Below, piece after piece: positions 7,556 to 15,977 of a DNA stretch of 64,000 bases. The stretch comes from Marisediminicola sp040546025 (GTDB lineage Bacteria; Actinomycetota; Actinomycetes; Actinomycetales; Microbacteriaceae). The stretch lies in NCBI RefSeq assembly GCF_040546025.1, contig NZ_JBEPNA010000014.1, forward strand, positions 30,888 through 94,887, given 5' to 3'. The number at the start of each line of letters is the position of its first letter. Within the stretch, counting starts at the first letter, position 1. The translations under genes were made by a program, and so were the position numbers. The notes under the pieces are model-generated. The model saw nothing but the letters and a program-made list of their open reading frames with translations, ran no database searches and was not told the origin of the DNA.

Positions 7556-9391
7556 CTAGGCGCCGCTTACTGAGTTGCCCAATGAACGCTCCCCGCTCTC
7601 CAACCGGCAGCGCGCTTCCCAGTCATCCCGGTCAAGGTCGTGCGGAGCGAGGGGGTTGATCGCCGCATGAGATATCTTGGGATGAACAGGGCGGTGGTCG
7701 CTCTCGCCGTCTCCGATGAGCTCCTCGTGCAGCTTCTCCCCCGGGCGCAGACCCGTGTAGACGATCGCGATGTCCTTGCCCGACATGTCGATCATGCGCT
7801 GGGCCACGTCGAGAATGCGCACCGGCTCTCCCATGTCGAGAATGAGCACCTCGCCGGGACCGCCGATGCCGCCCGCCTGAACCACGAGCTGGCAGGCCTC
7901 GGGGATGGTCATGAAGAAACGCGTAACGTCGGGATGGGTGATGGTCAGCGGTCCACCGGCCTCGATGATCGAGGTGAAGGTCGGCAGCATCGAGCCCCGG
8001 CTGCCGATCACGTTGCCGAAGCGCACAGAGAGGTATCGCGAGCCAGTCTCGTGGGCAGCCCATGCAGTGAGCTTTTCGGCAACTCGCTTGGAGTGACCGA
8101 GCACGCTCGTGGGATTCGCCGCCTTATCGGTCGAGATGTTGACGAAGGTTGCGACGCCGACCGCTCGTGCGGCCTCCAATACGTTACGCGTGCCAAGCAC
8201 GTTCGACTTCCAGGCCTCGGCCGGGTACTGCTCCAGCATCGGCAGGTGCTTGAGTGCCGCCGCGTGGAAGACGACCTCCGGGCGCCGCTCGTCGAATATG
8301 CGCTTCAGTGCGTCGCGGTCGCGGATGGAGGCGAGCACGACGTCCTGGGTGTCAAGCAGGCCGTGGCCCAGGATCGACAGCTGGGTGCCCTGAAGCCCGG
8401 TCTCGTCGTGGTCGAGCATGATCAGCTCGCTCGGGCCGAACCGGGAGATCTGCCGGCATAGCTCTGAGCCGATCGATCCGCCGGCGCCCGTGACGAGCAC
8501 GCGTTTGCCTTGGAGGTAGCCAGCGATCGACTCGACCTCGGTGTCGACGGGGTGTCGACCGATGAGGTCCTCGATGGCGAGGTCACGGAGGTCCTTGAGC
8601 CGGGACTTGCCCTCAAGCACCTCCTCCAGCGGCGGAAGCACCTTGACGGAGACGCCGGCGAGCAGGGCAGCATCCGAAATCTCGCGGAGGAGGGTCGCAT
8701 CCGCCCGCGCGATGGCGACCACGAGCACGGTCGCCTGGGTGGTGCGCGTGGCGTAGGTGAGGTCGAGCGCTGTGCCCAGCACCCGGATGCCGTCGAGCCA
8801 GAGATTGCGCTTAGTGGGGTCGTCGTCGATGAGGCCAACGGGCAGGTAGGCCGACTCGCGGTCCGTGAGCATGCGCCGCACGATGGTGGAACCAAGGTAG
8901 CCGGCTCCGTAGACGAGGGCCCGCTCGGTGTGGCCGACGGGGCGGATGGCGCGCTCGACAAGCAATCTCTTGACGTAGCGGACGAGCCCCATGAGCACGA
9001 ACGCGATCGGAAGGGCGATAAAGATGGCGCTGCGCGGCACAAATACGACCGGACCGAAGCTGAGGAGCGGGATCGCGAGCACGGCGGCGGTGAGGAGGAC
9101 GACGAGCGAGAGCGCCCGCACCTCCGCGAAGCTGCCATAGGGGTGGCGTCCGCGATAGAGGTAGAAGAGGTATCCGGCGCAGAGCTGTAGAGCAGCGGCC
9201 GCGAGGCACACCATGAAGGTCGAGAACCAGGTGATTTGGTCGAGCGCGAAATCGTAGCGTAGCAAGACCGCGAGGAGGATTGCCACAGTCCACGCGAGCG
9301 CGTCGAGAACATATTGTGTTCCGAACCTCGACACCGGCCCGTTCTCATACAACGCCTGCATCTTGCCCACAGCGAGATCGCTCAGAGCCAT
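7556..9391 (-). CDS. Membrane-bound nucleotide-sugar 4,6-dehydratase (WbpM/CapD family)
   Basis: 611 residues from the ATG at 9391, which has GGGGGAGA upstream; a longer upstream frame has no membrane or domain logic. Residues 25-140 hold four membrane helices, ALVYGAGYLG (158-167) starts a CoA-binding-like Rossmann domain, and TGAGGSIG (301-308) the catalytic SDR domain, which also has NISTDKAANP in place of the usual YxxxK triad, as in WbpM/PglF. Such enzymes convert UDP-GlcNAc to the 4-keto-6-deoxy sugar. It overlaps by 10 bp the upstream anchored-protein gene and precedes the transferase and reductase, forming a complete 6-deoxy-HexNAc priming module. Confidence 0.93.
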   Translation of the reverse strand: MALSDLAVGKMQALYENGPVSRFGTQYVLDALAWTVAILLAVLLRYDFALDQITWFSTFMVCLAAAALQLCAGYLFYLYRGRHPYGSFAEVRALSLVVLLTAAVLAIPLLSFGPVVFVPRSAIFIALPIAFVLMGLVRYVKRLLVERAIRPVGHTERALVYGAGYLGSTIVRRMLTDRESAYLPVGLIDDDPTKRNLWLDGIRVLGTALDLTYATRTTQATVLVVAIARADATLLREISDAALLAGVSVKVLPPLEEVLEGKSRLKDLRDLAIEDLIGRHPVDTEVESIAGYLQGKRVLVTGAGGSIGSELCRQISRFGPSELIMLDHDETGLQGTQLSILGHGLLDTQDVVLASIRDRDALKRIFDERRPEVVFHAAALKHLPMLEQYPAEAWKSNVLGTRNVLEAARAVGVATFVNISTDKAANPTSVLGHSKRVAEKLTAWAAHETGSRYLSVRFGNVIGSRGSMLPTFTSIIEAGGPLTITHPDVTRFFMTIPEACQLVVQAGGIGGPGEVLILDMGEPVRILDVAQRMIDMSGKDIAIVYTGLRPGEKLHEELIGDGESDHRPVHPKISHAAINPLAPHDLDRDDWEARCRLESGERSLGNSVSGA

Positions 9392-10353
9392 GTTTCTCCC
9401 CCATCCCCCGAACGGACGAGCGCGTCGCCAGCCCAGAGCCAAATCGTGTCGTCCGTCACCGAGACGGCCACGTTGCCGGCCAATGCTTCTGGCGTCTGCG
9501 CGCTCGGCAGGCACCCCAGCGGTGCAGCGGCGGCCGCCTCACTCAGCCCGACCAGCCGCACGCCGGCGCAGGCCTCGTCGCCCACAACCGCGACGGTGTA
9601 TCCGTCGCTCGACGCCGCGATATTGAGCGCGCCCGCTATCTGCACTGGCGCAGACCACGTGGTCGCTGCGTCCGCCGTGCGGTGGATCGTGCCGTCCGCG
9701 CAGAGCACGGCCGCGCCGGCCGCGTCCCGGGCGGCAAGGGCCAGCACCGTTGCACACGGCGCCGCGAAGTCGCCAGCAGGGCTGCGCACTTCGGCGCCGT
9801 TCAGCGGGTTGACATGCCAGGCACCTCCGAGGCCCTCGGCGAACTCCTCGTAGTTGGTTCCGCCGACGAACGTGCGCACGAACATCGCCGCGCAATCGAC
9901 TGGTGACTGGCCGACGAAGGAAGCCAGATCCCGGCCTTCGACGATGATCCTACGAATCGACCGCATATCGGTGGGGGCGGTGGCATCTGTGGCAACCCAA
10001 GTCCCACCTGCGTCGGTCGTGCGCTCCGGGAGCGCCGGCGTCTCCGGACACGTGCCGGTCGTCGCGCGCCAGGCGATCGAGTCGTCGAGCGCGACGAGGA
10101 GGCGAGTAGGGGCGACGGCGAGAACGGCTGGGGCTGCGGTCGTCGGCTCGGGCGTCACCTCGGGCGCGGCGTCCACCTCCACCGTCGGTACCGGCGCCTC
10201 GGCCGCCGCGCCGCTCGGAGCGCGACCTGTGTTGAGCGCGACGGCGACGAGTCCGATGTCCAGAATCAGGAACAGACCGAGAGCGAGCGCCATGAACCGT
10301 CGACGACGAAGGGTTCGACCGGGGTCGACGCGCCTCACCTGTTTGACTGCCAT
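9382..10353 (-). CDS. Membrane-anchored protein with exo-alpha-sialidase-like (BNR) repeats, unknown function
   Basis: 323 residues: a basic N-terminus (VRRVDPGRTLRRRR), one transmembrane helix at about 20-42, a Pro/Ala/Glu/Thr-rich linker to about 80, then an exported domain. That domain has SGDGGETWL at the very C-terminus and TADAATTWSAP and TTDAGGTWVATD inside, resembling Asp-box/BNR turns of beta-propellers. Paired cysteines suggest disulfides outside the cell. The gene lies between the tyrosine phosphatase and the dehydratase in a polysaccharide operon, so a role at the cell surface in glycan export or sensing is plausible but unproven. It overlaps the dehydratase start by 10 bp. Confidence 0.7.
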   Translation of the reverse strand: MAVKQVRRVDPGRTLRRRRFMALALGLFLILDIGLVAVALNTGRAPSGAAAEAPVPTVEVDAAPEVTPEPTTAAPAVLAVAPTRLLVALDDSIAWRATTGTCPETPALPERTTDAGGTWVATDATAPTDMRSIRRIIVEGRDLASFVGQSPVDCAAMFVRTFVGGTNYEEFAEGLGGAWHVNPLNGAEVRSPAGDFAAPCATVLALAARDAAGAAVLCADGTIHRTADAATTWSAPVQIAGALNIAASSDGYTVAVVGDEACAGVRLVGLSEAAAAAPLGCLPSAQTPEALAGNVAVSVTDDTIWLWAGDALVRSGDGGETWL

Positions 10354-10363
10354 GGCTTCGCCC

Positions 10364-10969
10364 TCAGGGGCTCGTCACCGCCAGGGCGCGAGCGAACTGC
10401 GCGAGCACCACGTTGACCGCCGGCACGAGCTGGTCGGCTGACGCACGGTAGACATCGTCGCCGCGACGATAAGGATCGACGACGTCATCGTCCGTCGGGA
10501 ACTCCGGTGGCTCGACCATGCCGCGGCGTGAGGCCGCGACCTCGACGAGTTCGGCGAGGCGTCCGGACCTGTCCGACAGATCGAGTGCGGCCGCGTCGGC
10601 GAGGTCGTCATCGGTGATTCCCTCCGCCAGACGCGCGAACTCGCGCAGCGTGAATGTGCGCCGTGAGGCGCGAGGGAGAAGCTCGACGGCTCCGCGCCGG
10701 TGCTCACGGGCGAGGCCGAGGATGAGATCGAAGTCGCGCACGTGATCGGCGGTGAGATCACGCGCGGTGTGGGCCTCCGGATTCGCGCCGCCGAATTCCC
10801 TCGACAGCGCCTGCGCCTGGTCGGGCATGCCGTCGCCGACCAGCGCGGACGTGCCCGCACTCGCAACCTTCACCTCAGGCCACTGTGCCGTGCCGGCGCG
10901 GAGGAGCTGCTCGGCGAGCGGAGAGCGGCAGATATTGCCGGTGCATACGGTGAGGATCGAAAATGTCAT
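10364..10969 (-). CDS. Low-molecular-weight protein tyrosine phosphatase
   Basis: 201 residues. The phosphate-binding loop CTGNICRS (CX5R) is at residues 9-16 and a catalytic-acid type DPY is in VVDPYRRGDDVYR near 165, both required for this family. The partner is almost certainly the BY-kinase encoded 3 bp upstream: Wzb-like phosphatases remove phosphate from the tyrosine cluster of Wzc/CpsD proteins and so regulate polysaccharide export. The protein is about 40 residues longer than the minimal family length. Confidence 0.93.
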   Translation of the reverse strand: MTFSILTVCTGNICRSPLAEQLLRAGTAQWPEVKVASAGTSALVGDGMPDQAQALSREFGGANPEAHTARDLTADHVRDFDLILGLAREHRRGAVELLPRASRRTFTLREFARLAEGITDDDLADAAALDLSDRSGRLAELVEVAASRRGMVEPPEFPTDDDVVDPYRRGDDVYRASADQLVPAVNVVLAQFARALAVTSP

Positions 10970-10972
10970 GGG

Positions 10973-12397
10973 CTACTTGCCCCGGCGTCGTCGAACGTTC
11001 TTCGACAGCTCTTCGACGTCGGGCTCGAGCCGCGTGTCGCCGTAGGTGTAGGTGCCGTAACCATAGGCATCCGGACCCTTGGTCGGGAGCATCGTGATGA
11101 CGACTCCGAGCAGACGGCTGCCGACATGGTCGAGGGCGCGCACCGCGCCGGACATCTCGGCCCGCTTGGTGCGGCCGGACGCCGCGACGAGAATCGCGCC
11201 GCCGGCCAGCTTGCTCAGCAGCGCGGCATCCGTCACGAGCAGCAGCGGCGGCGCATCGATGATCACGTAGTCGAACTTGGAGGTGAGGGTCTCGAGCAGA
11301 CGAGCCATGTTGCCCGATCCGAGCAGCTCGCTCGGGTTCGGGGGGATGCGTCCGCTGGGCAGCACGAAGAGCTGGCCCCGGCCCCACTTCTGCATGACAT
11401 CGGTGAGCTCTGCCCGCCCGATGAGCACATCGGTGAGGCCCACAGCGCCCTCGATGCCCATGTATTCGGCGACGCGCGGCAGGCGGAGGTCTCCGTCGAC
11501 AAGGGCCACCTTGGCGCCGGTCTCGGCGAGCGAGATCGCGATGTTCGCCGCTGTGGTGCTCTTGCCCTCGCCGGGCACCGAGCTGGTGATGACGAAGCTC
11601 GGCGGGCCGCCGTCGACGTTGACGAACTGCAGGTTGGTGCGCAGGGTGCGGAACGACTCGGCGCGCGGGCTTCGCGGGTCGACGTGAACGACGAGCGGAC
11701 GACGTTTAGCGTCGGGGTCGAACGAGATGCCACCGAGCATGGGCTTGTCGGTCACCAGCTCGACGTCGTGGGACGAATGGATGCGCGTATCGAGCACGGT
11801 GCGCAGCACGGCGACGCCGATTCCGACGGCGAGCCCGACGAGGAAGCCGAGGGCGATGTTGAGGGGCACGTTCGGGCTCGCGGGCTTTGTCGCAGCGACG
11901 GCGGGCTGCACGGTCTCGATCTTCACGAGGCTCACCGCTCCCTCGCCTTCCGGCTTCTCCAGCACATTGACCACGATGTCGGAGAAGTTCGTGCCGACGG
12001 AGTTGGCGATCGCGGCGGCGCGAGCCGGATCATCATCGGTCACGGTGATCTCGATGAGCACAGTGTTGAGCGGCGAGGAGGCCGTGACTCTGGATGCGAG
12101 CTGCTGCACGGTGATGTCGAGTCCGAGTTCAGCGATAACGGGTTCGAGCACGCGCGCGCTGTTGACCACCGAGACGTAGGAGGTGACGGCCTGCCGGGCG
12201 AAGGTCGTGCCCTGGGCCGCCTCGCTCGTGGTCGAGTCGGTGCCGGAGCGCACACTTACGTACAGCTCCGTTGACGAGACGTACTTCGGGGTCGAGGCAA
12301 TCGAGAAGCCCGACGCCGCAGCGACACCGAGGAGGGTGCAGGCCACGATCAGAATCCAGTTTTTGTGCAGGATCCTCAGATAGTCGCGCAGTTCCAC
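10973..12397 (-). CDS. Polysaccharide co-polymerase / BY-kinase (Wzz domain fused to CpsD-type tyrosine autokinase)
   Basis: 474 residues from a GTG start with AAGGA upstream. Wzz-like part: membrane helices at 16-36 and about 179-199 flanking an extracellular domain. Kinase part: Walker A SSVPGEGKST (272-281), Walker A' VALVDGDLR (297-305) and Walker B YVIIDAPPLL. The C-terminus carries YGYGTYTYGD, a tyrosine cluster that is the expected autophosphorylation site. This controls chain length and export of the surface polysaccharide. It is the first gene of the minus-strand block, so transcription of genes down to 4400 probably starts in 12398-12660. Confidence 0.94.
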   Translation of the reverse strand: MELRDYLRILHKNWILIVACTLLGVAAASGFSIASTPKYVSSTELYVSVRSGTDSTTSEAAQGTTFARQAVTSYVSVVNSARVLEPVIAELGLDITVQQLASRVTASSPLNTVLIEITVTDDDPARAAAIANSVGTNFSDIVVNVLEKPEGEGAVSLVKIETVQPAVAATKPASPNVPLNIALGFLVGLAVGIGVAVLRTVLDTRIHSSHDVELVTDKPMLGGISFDPDAKRRPLVVHVDPRSPRAESFRTLRTNLQFVNVDGGPPSFVITSSVPGEGKSTTAANIAISLAETGAKVALVDGDLRLPRVAEYMGIEGAVGLTDVLIGRAELTDVMQKWGRGQLFVLPSGRIPPNPSELLGSGNMARLLETLTSKFDYVIIDAPPLLLVTDAALLSKLAGGAILVAASGRTKRAEMSGAVRALDHVGSRLLGVVITMLPTKGPDAYGYGTYTYGDTRLEPDVEELSKNVRRRRGK

Positions 12398-12660
12398 GTG
12401 TGTGTCCTTCGTATTTCATCGTGACCCGAGCGCGTCGTCGGCATCCCCCGACGGCGAATTACCCTTTGTGGCAGGGCTCGCGTCCAGCAGCCTTCCCGAG
12501 GCTGACCTGTTTGAGACTACCCGCTCGGTCAACCTCAGGCGGGCTGCAACTGCTGTTGCGCGAGTTATTGCGTGTGCCACGCTGCGGCTGCGGGCACCGG
12601 GTCCTCCACCCACGCCCCCATAAACCGCTCCCTACGATACGCCGCTGGCAGTGGCCACCG

Positions 12661-12963
12661 TCAGGCGATGGAGTCGAAGTGGAGCTTGAGCCCGAGAGCC
12701 CTGGCGACCTTCATGATGGTCGCGAAGCTTGGGTTGCCGTCGGCAGATAGTGCCTTGTAGAGCCCTTCGCGACTCATGCCGATCCGGCGGGCGAGCTCGC
12801 TCACGTTGCCGGAGCGCGCGATGGTGCCGAGCGCTTGGGCGATGACTGCGGGGTCGTCCCCGGTCTCGTCAAGGGCCGCCTCCAGGTAGGCAGCAGCCGT
12901 CTCGACATCGACGAGGTAATCGGCGCTGTCGTACGGGCTGAACGTCTCAGTCGTCTTGGTCAT
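12661..12963 (-). CDS. HigA-like antitoxin (addiction-module antidote protein, XRE family)
   Basis: About 100 residues. The HTH region SELARRIGMSREGLYKALS near residues 57-75 and NPSFATIMKVARALGLKLHF at the end match the HI1420-type antidote family. I choose the ATG at 12963 (12966 is equally possible), as an upstream extension lies inside the toxin gene. The start overlaps the toxin stop by about 17 bp, so the two are co-translated with the toxin first, the usual order for HigBA-type modules. Antitoxins of this type bind the toxin and repress the pair's own promoter. Confidence 0.88.
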   Translation of the reverse strand: MTKTTETFSPYDSADYLVDVETAAAYLEAALDETGDDPAVIAQALGTIARSGNVSELARRIGMSREGLYKALSADGNPSFATIMKVARALGLKLHFDSIA

Positions 12964-13258
12964 CATTCTTCCACTCCTCGGCGATCCGGTGCGCTTGCTC
13001 GATGTCGCGGTCCTGGCTGGACTTGTCGCCACCACACAGCAGCAGGATCAGGCGCTGCCCCTCTTCCAGGTAATAGACCCGGTAGCCCGGGCCATAGTCA
13101 ATCCGCAGCTCCGAGATCCCGCTACCGACCGGCTTCACATCGCCGGGGTTGCCCGCGGCAAGGCGGTCGATCCTTACCAAGACTCGTGCCGCGGCCCGCC
13201 GATCCTTCAGTTTGCGCAACCAACGGTCGAAGGCCGCGCTTTTGACGATCTCGACCAT
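12947..13258 (-). CDS. RelE/HigB-like toxin (phage-derived Gp49-like family)
   Basis: 103 residues: VEIVKSAAFDRWLRKLKDRR at the N-terminus, then GDVKPVGSGISELRIDYGPG, YRVYYLEEGQRLILLLCGGD and KSSQDRDIEQA, the familiar sequence plan of the HI1419-type killer protein. Relatives are ribosome-dependent mRNA interferases. It is followed by the antitoxin with overlapping ends and preceded directly by a palindrome that is probably the autoregulatory operator. Catalytic residues were not checked against a structure. Confidence 0.9.
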   Translation of the reverse strand: MVEIVKSAAFDRWLRKLKDRRAAARVLVRIDRLAAGNPGDVKPVGSGISELRIDYGPGYRVYYLEEGQRLILLLCGGDKSSQDRDIEQAHRIAEEWKNDDQDD

Positions 13259-13260
13259 GT

Positions 13261-13276
13261 GTTAACTGTAGTTCAC
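13261..13276. promoter_or_regulatory. Palindromic operator of the toxin-antitoxin pair
   Basis: GTTAACTGTAGTTCAC lies 2 bp upstream of the toxin start codon: arms GTTAACT and AGTTCAC pair with a single mismatch around a 2-bp centre. Position and AT content against GC-rich flanks fit an antitoxin-bound operator overlapping the promoter. Binding is inferred. Confidence 0.6.
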
Positions 13277-13419
13277 AGTCCTGCCGGTGCCAAGTCCGCC
13301 GACGAATACGCCGACTTCACGAAGGAATACGGCCCCCACCACGAAGGAATACCAACGACTTTCAATGCACAATCGGCATTTCCAACTCGTTATCCCTTAG
13401 CGGCACACTTCCGAAGAAA

Positions 13420-13445
13420 GGCGGCCACCCCGAGGGGTGACCGCC
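13420..13445 (-). terminator. Intrinsic terminator of the DEAD-box helicase gene
   Basis: GGCGGCCACCCC (13420-13431) pairs with GGGGTGACCGCC (13434-13445) with one mismatch. On the minus strand the hairpin is followed by TTTCTTCGG, a short T-rich run. It lies about 27 bp past the helicase stop. Confidence 0.75.
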
Positions 13446-13471
13446 ATTCTCCGCGGAGCTGGTTGCTCAGG

Positions 13472-15655
13472 CTACAGCGCGGCGAGCTCGTCGAGCAGCG
13501 CGTCGCCGGGGCGAGCGGCCACCGACGTGGCGCGGATCTCGGCGCGGCCGAGCAGCTCGTCCATGCGGCGCTTGCGCGACTTGGAGACGAGCGTGACCAC
13601 GGTTCCGACCTTGCCCGCGCGGCCCGTACGGCCGGCACGGTGCAGGTACGACTTGTACTCGTCCGGGGCGTCGGCCTGGATCACCAGGGTGATGTCGTCC
13701 ACGTGGATGCCGCGGGCCGCAACGTCCGTCGCGACGAGCACGTTGACGCGCCCGCTGGTGAGCAGCTGCAGGTTGCGGGTACGTCGCGACTGGTTGAGGT
13801 CACCGTGCAGCGACGTGGCGGGAACGCCGGCGTCTTCGAGCTGGTCGGCGAGCTCCTCCGCGAACGCACGGGTGCGGGCGAAGATGAGGGTCTTGCCGGC
13901 GCCGGATGCCAGCTGCTCGATGATCGCGCGCTTGTCGCGCTGCTCGATGAGCAGAACCTTGTGGTCGATCGTCGAGGAGGCCTGGTCTTCACCGGCGACC
14001 TCGTGCACGGACGGGTCCTTGAGGAACTGCTTGACGAGCGTCGCGACACCCTTGTCGAGGGTTGCCGAGAAGAGCAGCTTCTGGCCGCCCTTCGCGGTCG
14101 AGGTCAGGATGCGCTGAACGGGCTCGAGGAAGCCGAGGTCGCACATGTGGTCGGCCTCGTCGAGAACGGTGACGATGACCTCGCTGAGGTCGAGGCGTCC
14201 CTGCTCGATGAGGTCTTCCACGCGGCCCGGGGTCGCGATGACGATGTCGACGCCGCGCTGCAGCGTGGAGACCTGCTTGAACTGCGGCACGCCACCGACG
14301 ATGGTCGTGGTGAAGAGGCCGACCGAGCGGGCGATGGGCTCGACGGTGCGGTTGATCTGCATCGCGAGCTCACGGGTCGGGGCGAGGATCAGCGCGCGGG
14401 GCTTGCGGCCCGGCTTGCGTCCCTTGCCGCCGTTGTTCTCCATGAGGCGCTCGACGAGAGGAGCGCCGAAGGCGATCGTCTTGCCGGAGCCGGTCTTGCC
14501 GCGACCGAGCACGTCCTTGCCGGCGAGCACATCCGGAATCGTCGCGGCCTGGATCGGGAACGGCGCGGCCGCTCCCATCGTGGCCAGCTGGCGGGTGATG
14601 TTGTCGCCGAGGCCGAGATCGCCGAAGGTCTTGCCCTCGACGTCACCGGCGGTGATCACCTTGGCCTCGAGGCGCTCGAGAACGACGTCTTCCTGCGGGC
14701 CGCTCTTGGCGTCGCGGCTCGGGTAGAGGTCGGACGAGCGGCGCTGCGAGCCGTCCTGCGAGGGACGGTCGCTGTAGGAGGGGCGCTCGTTGCGCGACGA
14801 GCGGTCCGAGTAGGACGAACGCTCCGGGCGGTCGCCGTAGGACGGGCGCTCGGTGCGGGCCGGGCGGTCGTTGTAGCTGGGACGCTCGGTGCGGGCCGCG
14901 CGGTCCTGGTATGAGGGACGCTCGGGGCGGTCGCCGTACGACGGGCGCTCCGTGCGGGCCGGGCGGTCAGCGTACGACGAACGCTCGGGGCGGTCTCCAT
15001 AGGAGGGGCGCTCGGTGCGCGCCGGGCGGTCGCGGTCGTTGAAGTTCGTGCGCGGGGCGCGGTCGTTCGTGGCCGGGCGGTCGCCGTAGGAGGGACGCTC
15101 GGTGCGCTGCGGGCGGTCACCGTACGACGGGCGCTCGGTGCGGGCCGGGCGGTCGTTGTAGCTGGGGCGCTCGGTGCGCTCGCCGTAGGACGGGCGCTCG
15201 GTCCGCTGCGGACGGTCACCATACGACGGGCGCTCAGTCCGCTGCGGACGGTCACCATACGACGGGCGCTCAGTGCGCTGCGGGCGATCGCCGTACGAGG
15301 GACGCTCGGTCCGCTGCGGACGGTCACCATAGGAGGGACGCTCGGTGCTGCGCGGGGCGCGGTCGTTCGTGGTCGGGCGGTCGCCGCGCTGCGGGCGGTC
15401 GCCGTAGGAGCCGCTGCGGTTCGGGCGGTCGCCGTAGGCGGGCTTCTCGCGCGGGTTCCAGTCGGGACGACGGTCGTTCGACGCGGAACGGTCGCCGGTG
15501 CGCGCGGCGCGGTCGTTGTTGGTCCAGCGCTTCTTGGCGGGAGCGGCGTCGCCGTGGAATCCACGGTGGCCTTCGCTGCGGCTGCCGGGGGCAGACGAGG
15601 AGGCCGACTTGCGCGGCTCAAACTTGTTGGTGTTCGGCTTTTTGTAATCAGGCAT
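13472..15655 (-). CDS. DEAD-box ATP-dependent RNA helicase with SY-DRP repeat N-terminal tail
   Basis: 727 residues from the ATG at 15655 (MPDYKKPN). The C-terminal two thirds is a standard DEAD-box core: Q-motif region TFGDLGLGDNITRQL (343-), motif I GRGKTGSGKT (384-393), VLDEADHMCDLGF (DEAD), SAT, and HRAGRTGRAG (motif VI). It unwinds structured RNA, likely in ribosome assembly or cold adaptation. Residues about 70-300 are a low-complexity region of roughly 17 SY dipeptides in an 11-residue period such as RTERPSYGDRP, highly basic and presumably disordered. No convincing Shine-Dalgarno sequence precedes the start; an intrinsic terminator follows at 13420-13445. Confidence 0.95.
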   Translation of the reverse strand: MPDYKKPNTNKFEPRKSASSSAPGSRSEGHRGFHGDAAPAKKRWTNNDRAARTGDRSASNDRRPDWNPREKPAYGDRPNRSGSYGDRPQRGDRPTTNDRAPRSTERPSYGDRPQRTERPSYGDRPQRTERPSYGDRPQRTERPSYGDRPQRTERPSYGERTERPSYNDRPARTERPSYGDRPQRTERPSYGDRPATNDRAPRTNFNDRDRPARTERPSYGDRPERSSYADRPARTERPSYGDRPERPSYQDRAARTERPSYNDRPARTERPSYGDRPERSSYSDRSSRNERPSYSDRPSQDGSQRRSSDLYPSRDAKSGPQEDVVLERLEAKVITAGDVEGKTFGDLGLGDNITRQLATMGAAAPFPIQAATIPDVLAGKDVLGRGKTGSGKTIAFGAPLVERLMENNGGKGRKPGRKPRALILAPTRELAMQINRTVEPIARSVGLFTTTIVGGVPQFKQVSTLQRGVDIVIATPGRVEDLIEQGRLDLSEVIVTVLDEADHMCDLGFLEPVQRILTSTAKGGQKLLFSATLDKGVATLVKQFLKDPSVHEVAGEDQASSTIDHKVLLIEQRDKRAIIEQLASGAGKTLIFARTRAFAEELADQLEDAGVPATSLHGDLNQSRRTRNLQLLTSGRVNVLVATDVAARGIHVDDITLVIQADAPDEYKSYLHRAGRTGRAGKVGTVVTLVSKSRKRRMDELLGRAEIRATSVAARPGDALLDELAAL

Positions 15656-15977
15656 TGAGAGGAGTTCTGGGTTGTTGTCATTGCATGGCAACGCAGAGCT
15701 CGGTTGAGCTCGCACTACTAGAACCCGGGCAGTCAGGATCGAGCGGACAGAAATCCGCACAGAAAACCGATCGGGGCCGTTTCACATACATTGTGAAGTC
15801 TCACCCCACGCAGAGTTCGCGCACACGGAGTCCATATCCGATTGGTGAAGTACCGGCCCAACTGACTTACAAACCCATCCGCCAAATCGCGGTGTCAAGA
15901 GCCGACCTATATACGTTACACGGCGCGGCCCGGTCACGCCAGCTTTGCATCCTGCGCCGGGTAGATTGAACCCCATC
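15656..15977. promoter_or_regulatory. Long divergent intergenic region with palindrome TTCACATACATTGTGAA
   Basis: 322 bp separate the helicase (minus) and esterase (plus) starts. A perfect inverted repeat, TTCACA-5 bp-TGTGAA, lies at 15781-15797, about 126 bp upstream of the helicase start, suggesting a regulator site or an element in a long 5' leader. Long leaders are common for cold-inducible helicase mRNAs. I see no gene here. Confidence 0.5.

Noticed and set aside
12956..14914. 652-codon plus-strand frame opposite the helicase
   Set aside because: It is antisense to a well-matched DEAD-box gene and has the composition of a shadow frame (Arg/Gly/Asp/Glu-rich, no domain).
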